From contig JAJEKV010000335.1 of NCBI GenBank assembly GCA_021234155.1, forward strand, positions 248,001-312,000: DNA of 64,000 nt, in the 5' to 3' direction. The notes under the pieces are model-generated. The model worked only from the letters and a program-made list of their open reading frames with translations. It searched no databases and had not been told where the DNA came from. Origin of the DNA: Isoetes taiwanensis (lineage: Eukaryota; Streptophyta; Lycopodiopsida; Isoetales; Isoetaceae). The position numbers were made by a program, and so were the translations under genes. Of this stretch, positions 33,437 through 45,289 are shown one piece after another (position 1 is the stretch's first letter; every line of letters starts with the position of its first letter).

Positions 33437-33441
33437 GGAAA

Positions 33442-33914
33442 GCAGTCATGAACTTTTGTAGACCTAAACGATAGCTAATCTATTTTTCGTATACACATCT
33501 TGTAGAATTGTAGAGAACCTTAGATGGCAATTTACACCAGCCTTTTAAGTGATTTAACATGCTCCCCAACATATTTCAATGCTAAAAGTTATAAAATGCT
33601 AACTAAAAGCGTGTGGGTGTCTGCGGTGGGGTGATATTACTTCACCATTCCACATGCATAGTAAACATGATGGACAAGTTGACATCCTTGCTTCTAGCTC
33701 TTGCAAAAGAATATAATGGATTTATGCAAGAGTATAGTGCAAAAATATAGTTGATGTCCTTCCTTATAGCTCTTGCTCATACCACTCATCATTTTAGAGC
33801 GGGTTTAAGAAAAACTCAATTGATTAGATCCTCAAAAAGCGGCATGGCCGCGGCTTAGATAGGTGCAGGGATTCTTGCTAACTAAACTGTGTGGATATTT
33901 CCACTTTGAAATGC
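33442..33914. other. Non-coding; part repeated at 35280
   Basis: No gene. The phrase GGGGTGATATTACTTCACCA followed by CCACATGCATAGTAAACATG (about 33630-33670) is repeated in diverged form at 35320-35362, so the region contains a dispersed local repeat. Confidence 0.5.
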
Positions 33915-34490
33915 TAACTAATCCCATCGATCCAGACATCGGATCGCCATTCTAGAATGGGGCGAGCATGCATGTCTTGCATACATGCATGCGGCGCATG
34001 CCTTCTCTGGTTGGGAGTTCGCTATTTTAGGCGCTTGATTTCTGCATCAACGTCTCATCGGCGCTTCCTCTTCTCTCGTGATTACCTTATTCTCTTTTCT
34101 TTGAATCCGGCAGGGGAGGGGCTTCTCCACCTTGGTTTAACCAATTGGCATTTCTTTTGGTGCCGTGGTATGTCCTTTTCGGCCTTGGCTCTTCTTTTTA
34201 GCCTTCATCCTGTGACCTCCGTCCTCGATCCTAGTTTTGTTAAGGAAGTCCTTTGGTATTGGGCGGTTTGTTGGTTTCATGCGAGGCCCCATTCTAGAAT
34301 CCCATCGATCAGAGACATCGGATCGCCATTCTAGAATGGGGCGAGCATGTATGTTCACATGCATGCATGCGGCGCATGCCTTCTGCAGTTGGGAGTTCGC
34401 TATTTTAGGCGCGATTCGCATCAACGTCTCTACCTGGCTTCCTCTTCTCCAGCATACCTTATTCTCTTTTCTTTGAACCCACCCTCCCCC
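33915..34490. repeat. Direct duplication of about 180 bp, 375 bp apart
   Basis: The block ATCCCATCGATC-AGACATCGGATC, CCATTCTAGAATGG (a 14-bp palindrome), GGGGCGAGCATG, TTGGGAGTTCGCTATTTTAG and CCTTATTCTCTTTTCTTTGA occurs at 33925-34110 and again at 34305-34482. Short open frames over both copies are not recognisable proteins. Confidence 0.75.
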
Positions 34491-36708
34491 TTCTTTGATT
34501 ATTGTATTTGTAAATGCGGCACGCGTGACCGGCCCTCTATTTGCGAGGTTTTGTTTCTTGTCGGCGTGGCGCGGCGTGATCAACCCCTCCACTCACGGGA
34601 GGTTTGTTTTATTACGTTTTTGTGTTGGTGATGTGCAGTGCGGGTTGGCGGCGGCCTGCGTTTTCGACTTCTCCTTTCGTGGGTTTTTGCGGCGATTTCT
34701 CACCTACGTTTGTCAAAAATAACATTAGTCGGAGTAGAGTAGATATGATTTACTTCTTGCCACCCATCAACTCTTAGAGTTGGTGTGAGTCAAGCACATC
34801 CATGCTTGGTCATAAGCTTTTAGAAGACAAAATCAAGCTTAGGGGAAGTTTTCCGAGGACTACTGGGTTATCGGCCCAGGTCTTGAATCATATCTCGAGC
34901 CGCGCCCCAAAAGGCTTTGCCCTACCACAGATCGCGGCATCGGCCGAGTGCGTTTGTCAAGCCCCTTGCGAAGGCTTATCACTGGGTTTTTTTCGAAACC
35001 CGAAGGCGGGATTTTAATCCGGTGATAAGCTTTCAGAGTACACCAACCAAACATCTATTAGCATTGTATTTTATGGGGTCCAAATTATATAATTGGATAT
35101 TCCCTTTATTTTTCATGGGTAGTTAAGTGATGTGCGGCTACCCACTATCCACCATTGTAGAAAATCACTGAGTGTTGGTTTTCATGCGAGCCCCATTCTA
35201 GAATTTGTGTGGATATATGCGATTGGGATGATAACTAAAATGTATGGATATATGCACGGACTCACTAAAATGCGTGGATAGATACGATGGGGCGATAAAT
35301 AAATCAGGTGGGATATGCATGGGGCGATATTGCTTCGCCAATCCACATGCATATTAAACATGAGAATACGCACAAGTTGGCATCATGCAGTTTTAGAAAC
35401 TTGCGGTGCAAAGATTTTGTCAAATACCCACCATATCTCTAAAAGTATCAATTTTAGGCTCTTTTCTGATTTTTAGTAGCCCTAGGTTTTAAAAAGAGAC
35501 GACATTTAATGGTTTTAGGGACATGACACGAGTTTTGGTGAGGTGGAGGTGCTATGTGGATAGGCTAGAATTGCAAGGAAATTGCACCTCGGTAACTAGA
35601 CATAGCAAAAGCAAACTAACAAGGTGATGCACATGATGGATTGCCCTCAGGTGGCTCGAGTGTGTTTTCATGTTTCTTGTTTAGATCATTTCGTTTTTCA
35701 TGTTTCTTGTGTCGTATGTAAATGTTATTCTTATTTTATCAAGAAAAATCTAATAATAATTCAATGGCAACTTACTTTTTTTTTTTGCATGAGTTCCATT
35801 TTCAACTGAGACCCAAATGTAGGGATCGACCCACTTTAATTAGATCGACTTTTATTAAATATTTATATATCACGGTTTATATGGTTATGGCACGGGTAAT
35901 ACCGTGGTGGATACGTGTGTCTACCATCTTTGCCTTGAACCAAACCCATAAATGTAAATTTGTCTCGCGTAATGTGGAAAGTAATCCTGGTGAAGATAAT
36001 CCGAGGAGGAGAAGGAGGAGGACTCACCACGACTATTATCTACTTGATGGTGATGTTGGCCTGTGATAGATGACCAAATGAGTGATGTTAGGTGAGACTC
36101 CTCCTCTGGATGAGACTGTTAGACAACCATCCAGGTAAGAGTCGCTCGTCTAATTGAGACTTCTGGGATCGATATCCGAGATTTTACTGACTCATGCATT
36201 TCTTTTCTCTGATGAAAGCCAAATATTTTGTGTTATGAATAACCCTCCTCTACAATATTCTTAGATGAGTTATAAGACTAAACCATATTTTGACCACCAT
36301 CAGCTATCCATCACACCTCCATCAGGACTATGGGATGGTCATCTACTTTTTGGGGATCCAGAGAACATTAAACAATAGACATGATGATATTTGAATCACA
36401 TCAATGGACTCTCCAAGTCAGGATATGTCGAAGCAATCCTGCCCTATCAATATCATTCCATGTTCAGTTTAGTCAATACGTTCTCAAATATGACTAGATA
36501 TGCCTAACTAATGCAACAAATAAGATATTAGATCTTGGTCATGGGTTATTGTGAGGTAGGTTGGGTGTTATTCTCTAATCAAATATAAAATTAGCCAAAT
36601 TGTACAATGCTTATGTTTAATTATAAGAACATCACATTTTACACAGTACAAACATAGTCGCACCACATTGCATTGAGCACAACGTATGCCAACACAACCA
36701 TACCAGCC
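34491..36708. other. Non-coding, no gene recognised
   Basis: Mixed composition without domain-bearing frames. A short Arg-rich frame at about 35940-36065 has no match that I know. TTTCATGTTTCTTG is repeated at 35668 and 35698. Confidence 0.5.
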
Positions 36709-36862
36709 TGCTTGGCAGATTGGAGGAAACCGTTGTTGGGGTGAGAGGATTTGAAACTTTGCATGTTAATATCATAATCCTACACTGCTTGACAGATTGG
36801 AGGAAACCGTTGTTGGGGTGAGAGGATTTGAAACTTTGCATGTTAATATCATAATCCTACAC
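36709..36862. repeat. Recent 77-bp tandem duplication
   Basis: Two adjacent units starting TGCTTGGCAGATTGGAGG and TGCTTGACAGATTGGAGG (36709 and 36786) are nearly identical over 77 bp, through AATATCATAATCCTACAC. It is non-coding. Confidence 0.9.
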
Positions 36863-37208
36863 GCGAAAACCATTATCTGTCCAACATACACCACATTTTA
36901 AGCAATATGCCACAAAAGCCTAGAAGTTCACACACCATACCATATTATTGTCCAATAAGCCAGTCAACTTCAAAATAGTCCTTAGAGAAACAAACTTCAA
37001 CCTTAGAAACTAAACATTAGAGGAGCTTTTAAACGTTTGATTCGACTTGTATTGCACTAATAGTAGTTTGTCTTACGTGTCATCCATAACTTAATGTCGC
37101 ACAATATATCACAAACTCTAATTCTAAATGACTTTTGAAGAAAACCAAGAAAAAAAAGGGCAAGGAAAACAAACAAGGGATCAACATCATTTGCAATATG
37201 CAAAATTG

Positions 37209-38850
37209 TTTTTTTTTTTTTTTTTTTGAAGGACGTCAAGCTTTATTCACCAACTAGAAACGAGCAACATAAATGCAAAGGCAGGATTATAACCCGATGG
37301 ACAAATAGATCCAAGGCACAACCACTGCCTATGCAAAAGAATGAATCACGAAGGTAAGTATGCGGTCGGTACTTTCTTCTCTTGATCAAGAGAAGAACAA
37401 TTGTAAGCCATAACAATTTTATCTTAAGCCCGAAGAACAACCTCATCTGCGATATCTATGCCCTTAAAGATAAACAACCTCCTTCTCTTCCGGATTGACC
37501 ATAAAAAGCCCACATGCGAGATGAAAAGCTCGTTTAAGTTGTTTGGGCCAAGCATTAGGATAGATAGCAAGCAAAATTTCTTTGGCTAGATCGAGCGATG
37601 CCAAAAGGGTCAACAACCAAGACCATGCTGCTAGAAGCCTCTCACACAAGAAAAACAATGCTCAATACTCTCAACCCTTTCTTTGGCATAAAAGGCTGAG
37701 CTACGAAATCCGATTATCCATTTTATGGACTAACACTGTTGACTTCGAGGCATCTATGGATCACTTGCCACCACAAAACTACTACTTTGGGGTGAGCGGC
37801 TTATCCCATACCCATATCCAAACAATTTTCCATTGTGGGTAGGGACTGAAGATGCCATCTATTAGATGGGGCGGGGATTTGAGAATGCACAAGCAATTTA
37901 TACACGAGAAGACACAAAGCATACAGGTGGATATCTATCGATGGCAACCCCATATGACTACCTCAATCGTGGACCCGGAATCTGTGGCAACAATGCGACA
38001 ATATGATTCAGTTACTCTCCCCATCGTACAACAAAGAACTTTGTTCTAAATGCTTCCCATGACATGAGATGATCGGACTCATACCAAGGCTGCAATAGTA
38101 TTGATACGGTTGCTACCCATCGTCGTTGTCTTTGGATGAACAACCACACTTAGAGGCACATTCTCCGGAGGTGTCTGCAAAGGAATCCACCAAGATGGAG
38201 TGGACAATCAAGACATGCCTCGGGATTAATATGGAAAAGAGACGACGGTGTCCCAAGCGCCAAGCAACCCCTTTAGAAAGGGAGAAGCATTAGGATACGG
38301 ATGCATATGATAAAGCAAAGCCCAAGGAAGGAGGGGCTTAATGGAGGCCTTATGAAATGGGAGACAATCTTTGAATGTTGCACCAACAACCTCGAGGCGG
38401 GAGAATCATCCTTACCAATGAAAATCCTCCAAATGAACTTTGATATCATCACCTTGCTTTGGAGGTGAAAATCCAACATACCAAGACCACCGGTGCCTTA
38501 GGTCTAATGCATTTCGCCCAAGCTACCTTGACCACTTGCTCCTAACTCATTTCCACCCCAAATAAAATTTACGCCGATCGCACAATCTCCTCCATCTTAC
38601 TGCGGAGCTAGTAAAGCGGGACGCCATGTAGACATGAGTATTACTAAGAACACATTTAGCCCACAGTGATTCCTAGGGCATGGGCCGGTTTATTTGTATT
38701 CCACCAAAACAAGTGCTTTTGCAACCCACTAATGATTTCATCCCAAGCATCTGAAGCAGAGACATGAATTCCAACTGGGATACCAACCAAGCTTTTGGAA
38801 AATGAAATAGATCATGATGGTGATGACCTTAATTTTTAAGCAGATGTATT
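37209..38850 (-). mobile_element. LINE L: 3' part of an L1-like element
   Basis: The plus strand starts with a T run (37209-37227), that is, a poly(A) tail on the minus strand, followed by the 3' UTR phrase AATAAAGCTTGACGTCC in reverse. On the minus strand, in broken frames, TGGLGMLDFHLQSKVMISKF (about 38490-38430) matches the GGLGxxDL block after the RT of plant L1 LINEs, and RVESIEHCFSCVRG (about 37690-37640) matches the zf-RVT pattern (ESxxHCFxxC). The 5' end near 38850 is approximate. The element is inactive. Confidence 0.75.
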
Positions 38851-39344
38851 TATTAGACATGTCATACTACCTATTCAACTAAGTTGTCAACGTCTAGCTT
38901 TTACTGTTGCCAAGAAGGCTAAAAAAGAAATAGTATGGGTTGGCTGCTTAAGTGAGTTTTGTTAATGTATTGAGAAATGTACACATGTCACTTGATTGTG
39001 GATAGGTCCATTGTTAATTTATTGAGGAATGTACACATGTTACTTGTTTGTGGATAGGCAGAGTGCAACTAGAGTACAACTGGTAAAGTTGCTTAAATAA
39101 GTAGCAGTTTAATTTATGATCTCAAGTTGAGGATAAAATATTATCAACTGAGAGATGGAAGTATCAACTTAAGAGATAAGACATCATTTCGAAGTGTAAT
39201 AAAACCAGGGGAAGATAAATAAGTGAATGATTTAGTGAGAAAAGCAGTGGAAGAATGAAGCACCAAACAAAATAAACTTGGAAGACATTAAAAACCATAT
39301 AAGGAGAACACTTTTTGGCATTCCAAGAAAGGTTGACAAAGGGG
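38851..39344. other. Downstream region of the thaumatin-like gene
   Basis: No gene. A short direct repeat GAATGTACACATGT occurs around 38974 and 39029. The segment adjacent to 39345 should include the 3' UTR of the thaumatin-like gene. Confidence 0.5.
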
Positions 39345-40838
39345 TCACGGGCAGAAGGTGATAGAGTAGCCAGAAAGGCTGTCACAAGCAAAGCTAGCAC
39401 CATCACGAGGATAGGTGGTGGCATGGGGGCAAGACCCTTTAAACCATTGGGAATAAAGGGTAGGGTAACACTCTGCTTTCCTACAACAGAATATATCATT
39501 TGGCATAGCAAGGCAGGCGCTCTTGCATCCAACAGGATACCCATGGGCATTTTTCTGCTGCAGCTCGCGCGGACACTTGGCATTCAGATCCACCGCACAT
39601 TCAGATCTAGGGCACGCCTGGTTTGTAGGTATTACCCTGATGGGCAGATTGAACCCATCAGTTAGAGAAATGGAGTAGTAGTCATTCATACCATTGTTGT
39701 GAACTCTGCCTCTTGGGGTGAACTCTGCTAGTGTAGCAGGAGGTGTTCCTGATCCTTTGCATCCCAATTGCCCGCCGCAGTCTCCGGTCTCGCAGTGGCC
39801 CCGGCCCGCATTGTCGAAATTGCAGTTGGTCCTTGCCCAAAATCTTCCCTCCCATGTTCCTCCAATTACTATGTCAAATTGTTGGCCATGTTCTAGCCTT
39901 GTTCCCCTGCTCCTATCTGTGAATAGCCTTGGTTTGGTATCCATGCTGGCCATATTGCATATGGACAGTTGTTGTATATTGTTACCTTCCCTGCTCCACT
40001 TCCTGTTCCTGTTGCCCCTGTTGATACAACAACAATTTTATAGTTAGCAAGTTTCTGTGTAAATATTCATGTATGTTTCATATGATCAATATAGTCCTCC
40101 TCAGATTTTTAACTAGACTATATAGACATTCTTATCACTTTCTAATCTCATTATTATCTGTCATGTTTTTAGCTCCCAAAACAGAGGATTGGACAATGAT
40201 ACTTTCCAGATTGATAGGTACTTCTACTACACGGAACATACAAAAAAGAGATAGAATCATCTTTCTAGGGCTTGTTTTTTAGATGAATGACCATATCTAG
40301 AATGATAATGATGGATCATATTGAACTAGAAACAGAGACATAAACAATGACCGTGTGCTTGTTTTTTTGTTTGTATACTCTCTAAAATGACCACAGACAA
40401 GGTCGATGATCAATATTTCTCAAAGAACGGGCAGAGACTATAGTTGATGAACACTTCTGCTAAAGGGATGGAAAATGGCTACGGATATGCTATCGAAACA
40501 TACAGAAAAGAAATAGAACCATCACTCTGGCGCCTAGTTTCTTGCTGAAATAACAAAACCTGGATTGCTGGATCACAATGAACTAGAAACAGAAACATGA
40601 ACTTAATGCAATGTTCATTCGTCTAAAATGACCATTATTTGTCTAGAATGACCACAGATGCTTCGATGATAAATATTTCTCAAAAACAGGCGCACTTGAT
40701 CAACACTTCTGCTAAAACAATGCAAAAACAGATTCTAAGACAAGGATGAATGACAGATGTATGCTGAAACTTATGCTAGAACCCACCTGATCCATGGACA
40801 ATGCAGAAAAGCATAAGAAACAGCATCAACAGATCCAT
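39345..40838 (-). pseudogene. Thaumatin-like protein (PR-5 family), two exons, one frameshift
   Basis: This is the only clear host-type gene. Exon 1 (40838-40787, minus) encodes a signal peptide MDLLMLFLMLFCIVHGS. It ends at a GT donor (CAG/GTGGGT). Exon 2 starts at 40017 after CAACAG and reads KVTIYNNCPYAIWPAW. A one-base loss in the G run at 39904-39907 shifts the frame inside GYSQIGAG. Then follow WEGRFWARTNCNF, GHCETGDCGGQLGCKG, PPATLAEF, YYSISLTDGFNLP, CPRELQQ, GCKSACLAM and YSITFCP at the stop (39345). Sixteen cysteines, as in full-length members, plus the acidic-cleft residues of TLAEF and TDGFN are kept. The family is secreted and acts in defence or cell-wall beta-glucan binding. Apart from the single shift everything is intact, so a sequence error or very recent loss is possible. 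Confidence 0.9.
40018..40786 (-). other. Intron of the thaumatin-like gene with internal duplication
   Basis: The phase-1 intron is about 770 bases long. Two diverged copies of a block of about 150 bases, with AACTAGAAACAGA, AAATGACCACAGA, TCGATGAT-AATATTTCTCAA and ACACTTCTGCTAAA, lie about 260-270 bases apart (40325-40470 and 40580-40720). Confidence 0.7.
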
Positions 40839-40893
40839 TGTGGACAATACTAGATTCAAAATAAACGTTGGATGCATTGGCAGGATACAATGC

Positions 40894-40901
40894 CTTTATA
40901 T
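40894..40901 (-). promoter_or_regulatory. TATA box of the thaumatin-like gene
   Basis: TATATAAA on the minus strand, 56 bp before the start codon at 40838, leaving a short 5' leader. It is a good match in sequence and position. Confidence 0.75.
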
Positions 40902-40909
40902 AGGCCAGG

Positions 40910-42226
40910 AAGCGACGGCTAGCTGGATAACTATGCCACGTGAGTTGGAAGTGACGGCTAGGTGGACAGCCAAGTCAGATCTGACGAGCTTTACGTTTTT
41001 TCTCAATGTGTCAGACCATCATAAACAATATAATAATCACATACGAACGGTAGAATCCTCCTTTACCTCATTTTCTAGGTCCTTTCCTTATTTTGCACTA
41101 TTCCTAAAAGCAGCCTTGTACTTTGGTCCCATCACTACAACGTGGGATATAGTATACCATAGTGTTTCCCTATTTGGTACACTTGTTCCATCCATTGTCA
41201 ACATTGGGGCTGAAATAAAATTTTCAATGGTCATGATTCTGCCACGATTCTACATTAAGGGTATATTTAATTTCACATCAACATTGGCGTCTAGCCCCAG
41301 ATTTTATTTCTTGATGCCCTATTTTTGCCCAGTCATGAGCCCTTGTGGAACATATGAACTGTAGTTGCTGATGTGAAAGAAGAACCTATGTTCCACGAAT
41401 TTTCGCATTAACATATAGTTAGATTTGTCATGATGCCTAGAGCTTGGCATTTGGAGATACGTGTTTGTGAATACATGCCACCACAAACTTGTCTTGCCAG
41501 CATTTGGCAAAATATCTTTAAAGAACTAAAGTATAGAATCAATCTAGCATTCCAACCTTCTAGAAGTTTTGAGGTGGTTTCCCTTTAGTTGTCTGTTAGT
41601 AGCATTACCAAGTATTTAATCTGTTATATTGTATTTGGAAATGGAAGAGGGTTCCCCTTTCAGATTTGGAAGGGCCCCCCAAACCAGGTTGGGGGCTTCA
41701 AACCAGTTGGGATCCAAATTTCCCCTTTTGTCAACATTTTTTTGTACTGTTCTAGAGGTGGTCGTCTGGAGGTGGACTATGGTGTAGAGATGTTCTTGAG
41801 GATGAGATGAGTCTTCTATGGCTTTGTAGTTGTTTTGCAGAGGCTTGCTCTAATCTGCAACAATTTTACGGATTTCTTATGGCTTTGCAGACTTGAGAGC
41901 TTTGCCAACTGCAAATTAGGGAGGTAATCCATCAATCTCATCGTTGGTCCACATGCATGATAGTCTTGGAGTCCACCCCACGGCTCGAGCTACATAACCC
42001 TCATATTGATTCGCGTACTAGATCGTTTTGGTTTGCTAGTTCTAGCTCTAGTTCTAGTTCATCTACAGTTCAAGCATCTGCACCAAGTTCCCATTTCTAT
42101 TTCTGCTCCATGTCCTGATTCGGCTCTTGTTTTTGCTTGCGGTTAGGTACTTTGATTACGATCATGCCACCTCCGAAGAATCAAAAGGGGAAAAAGAGAT
42201 GAGAAGAAACGAAGGATGGCAGAGAG
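40910..42226. other. Non-coding, no gene recognised
   Basis: Upstream flank of the thaumatin-like gene, then anonymous sequence. The phrase CTAGTTCTAGCTCTAGTTC near 42035-42060 is simple-repeat-like. Nothing else is supported. Confidence 0.5.
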
Positions 42227-42252
42227 AATAGAATAGAATAGAATAGAATAGA
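42227..42252. repeat. (GAATA)n microsatellite
   Basis: Five consecutive GAATA units within GAGAGAATAGAATAGAATAG. Confidence 0.9.
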
Positions 42253-42259
42253 TTTTTTG

Positions 42260-44060
42260 TGGAATTGGCCTATGGGACCCAAACAAAAAGAGAAGCGTGG
42301 CGTGTCGGCCCCGGGATTAAAACCCCCGTCCCAAAGGGTTTTCGAGGGAAAAACCTTAGCGATAATAAGTATCTTTGGCATCTTTGTCAATTGTATAGAC
42401 GGTTCAATACCATCCGCGGAGGACACCCGGTGGTCCGTGCATCCATAACCTCACGAAGATATGACCTCAACAAACCCCCTTGTGTAGGTATTCAATAACT
42501 CGCCTAGCGGTGGCGGGCACTAATGTCGAACATCTGGCTCTCGGATATGGGGCAAGTGAAGGCAGGTCTGGAGGCATGACATTCATCCTCAATGGCATAC
42601 GGTGGCAACAGCGGCAAAGCCTTTGCTCTCGTGCTTCAGAGCCAGCGTCTGTCTCAATCACCCGGAGGCAATGTGCACCGTCGCGAATGGAAGCTATAAG
42701 TCTAGCAGCTTGTTCGCGGCCCGGGTGTACAGAAAATTGGTGTGGGCCTCCGGGCTGGGGATTGACTTGCTGGCGATGGTGTGCCCGACAGCGTCGTCGA
42801 GCATGCGCATCGAAGCTTGCGAAGGAAAGTAGCATCTAGAATGCGGCTTAAGTGCTTTTTGTGATCTTTCTTTGTCCTTACATATGCGCATCTGTTTGCT
42901 GTACACCCGGTGAGAACCAGCGAGCTTGCTTGTCCTTCCGGCGTGGCTTTTCGGGCATTCAGGGGACCCATCGCCATGGCTAAAGCAAGGTTAGACAGCG
43001 TGTATCACCCATAGCGACCACCTTACGGAAGTAAATGATATGGCGTTCAATGCGGCCCGTTGAAGGGGTAGAAAACTGTCTCACAGGTAGGATGCGGTAT
43101 GGAGCGAGTGGACTTTACCCCAAGGACTTGTGCTAAGAAAGGCGCTTTTGCTTTCGAGGTCATTCGGTATTAGGGATATCAGGACCCCACATACGCCCCA
43201 TACAAAGGACCCGGCTCGACCAAGGCGAAAGCGAGTGTCATCGCGATGGCCCCGGGCATACAACTACGCCTTGTGGGCATTATTACGCATGGCATATAGT
43301 CTTTGTACAATTGTATAGGACAGTTCAATACCATCACGGAGGACCGCGGTGAGTCGTGCATCCATAACCTCTCGAAGATATGACCTCAACAAACCCGGCC
43401 GGCGGTATTCAATAACTCATACAGCGGTGGCGGGCACTGAAAATGTCGAACATCTGGCTCTCGGATATGGGCAAGCGAAGGCGGTCGGAGGGCATGACAT
43501 TCATCCTCAATGGCCACGTGGTGGCAACAGCGGCAAAAGCCTTTGCTCTCGTGCTTCAGCTTCGATGGCGGCATCCCAATGGGTGGTAGTAAGAACTTCG
43601 ATCCCCAAGTACTTGTAGGTCGAGCCACCTCTACATCTTGTCCTGGTAAGTGAGCGAGGGAAGCCTTGGGGCCGGAATGATAAAACTGCTGACACCCTAG
43701 TTTTGGCCAAGTTAACTTCGCATGCGGTGAATCGGCAAAAAAGTGTCGAGAGCATCCGGTGGCGTTGCATGTCCTCACGGGGTATAGGCGGGGAGGTTGA
43801 CATCATTAGCTTATATGAGTTGCCGTCGTGTGATACATGAGATGGGCGCCGCTCCATGCTCGAGCCAATCTTCATTTGGTCATATATAGGCCAAAAAGTG
43901 TGGGGAGAGGAGCAACCACGATGCACTCAATACTCTGCGATTCTGGGTTGTCGGCGATGTGATACGGCTGAGCATGCTCGTATGGCCCGAGTCGGTGAAG
44001 CGGTCTTTGTTGAAGTGTGGGGAGTTCGCGGTGATCTGGCCAGGTCATGCTCAAATGGCG
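42260..44060 (-). pseudogene. LINE reverse transcriptase fragments, two partial copies
   Basis: On the minus strand, the better copy (43386-44054) reads APLPTLFGLYMTK, then REDMQRHRMLSTLF, TACEVNLAKTRVSAVLSF, GGSTYKYLGIEVLTTTHWDA and LCRCCHHVAIEDECHAL-type sequence. These are the palm and connection blocks of a non-LTR RT (LSPTLFGLYxxxLE, VNLxKTxVxVF, YKYLGI). The second copy (42467-42840) repeats the end of this segment (AREQRLCRCCHRMPLRMNVM). The two aligned stretches, 42395-42640 and 43330-43565, are direct repeats of about 245 bp. The catalytic box itself is not preserved. Nothing is functional. Confidence 0.65.
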
Positions 44061-45289
44061 GGCATAAGGTCCACCTGCGGTGTGTAGTCGGTGACTAGGG
44101 CTGGGGTGTTGGCCGATAGATGCCGCGGGGAGCTTGCCAATAGAGATGCCTGCGAGGGGGCTGGTCAGGAGTCCACTTCCTCGTCAGAATTAATGCGTTC
44201 CAATGGAAAAATGGGTAACCCAGTGCGAGATCCTGTTCCTCAACCAGTGAGATAATCCACCACCTTTGGAGCGCCCCCTTGGATTTCTCTTGTCTATGAG
44301 TGCGGCGGCGGGAAGATGGCCATTGTGCCAACCCATTACAAATACCAGTCAAAGATACTACCCGGCAACAACAGCGCCTACCATGGCGTGAAATATGGTT
44401 TGTCATCGATATCCTTGACCAAGCCACCTGCGAGGTTCAAGCGCAAGAGGTCCTCGCGAGGGCTCAAATTTTGGGATTTCGGCTTACGTGCGTGCATTAA
44501 AATTAAGCCAAGCAACATAACCTTGCCCAACTATTTGTCTTTGGCGTATGTCATCATATAGATTGACATAGGGCTCCAATCTATCCACATGAGAATGAGT
44601 GTTATAAAAGTTACTCGGCGTGTGGAAAGTAGCATCTTGGATTATGAAGAGAATCGCCCTTTGTCATCTTTGCCGCGCGCACCCATAAGTAGCGATTGTG
44701 CTTTTATGCTGTTTTGTGTAAGCGAGACTAAGTGCCCTAAGGTTGCCGCGATAGTAGCGAGCAACCCGCCATACCCTAAGCTTGCACACGTACTTTCGTT
44801 GAACAGAAATGCGGATGCTTGGGAGGTTCGGCGATGCATTGCCTGCATGTTCCCATATTTCCATGATGAAAATGAGATCCATATCTGAGTGCAATAGAGT
44901 TGAGACTCTCCCCTTTACTGCTTGTGAAGGGAAAGCAGTTCAAGATACCATACGGAACCTGATTCCTATTTGTTGGCATTTGATATAGGCGGCTCGATGA
45001 TACATTCGATTCGTTAGGGGGTAGTGTCGCGGCCTTATCGATTCACGGTTGGCTTTGGCGGGAGGAATGATGGAGTGTAATTGCGAAATTGAAGGAGGCG
45101 GGTTGGCGGGAGCTGTCCTCTCTTGCCATTCTCGGGGAATTTGGTTCACGGTGGAGAATCGGTGGATTGGGTTTCTCATATTCATAATTTGAATGGATGA
45201 AGATGAGAAAGGCCCGATTTTCGTGAAATTGATCTTTGCCGAGAAAAAGGGAATCAAGGAAGCATAAAAGGGAATTGATGGGCGCTGCT
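44061..45289. other. Unresolved, probably decayed LINE sequence
   Basis: Several minus-strand frames (44095-44427, 44940-45257) lie upstream of the RT fragments and could be the N-terminal part of the same LINE, but I see no defensible motif. Confidence 0.4.

Noticed and set aside
33957-34631. Cys-rich plus-strand frames over the duplicated block
   Set aside because: They follow the direct duplication and show no recognisable domain or start context; treated as repeat sequence.
42480-42840. Plus-strand frames over 42480-42840 as a protein-coding gene
   Set aside because: The minus strand reads LINE RT blocks shared with the second copy at 43386-43926; the plus frames have no motif.
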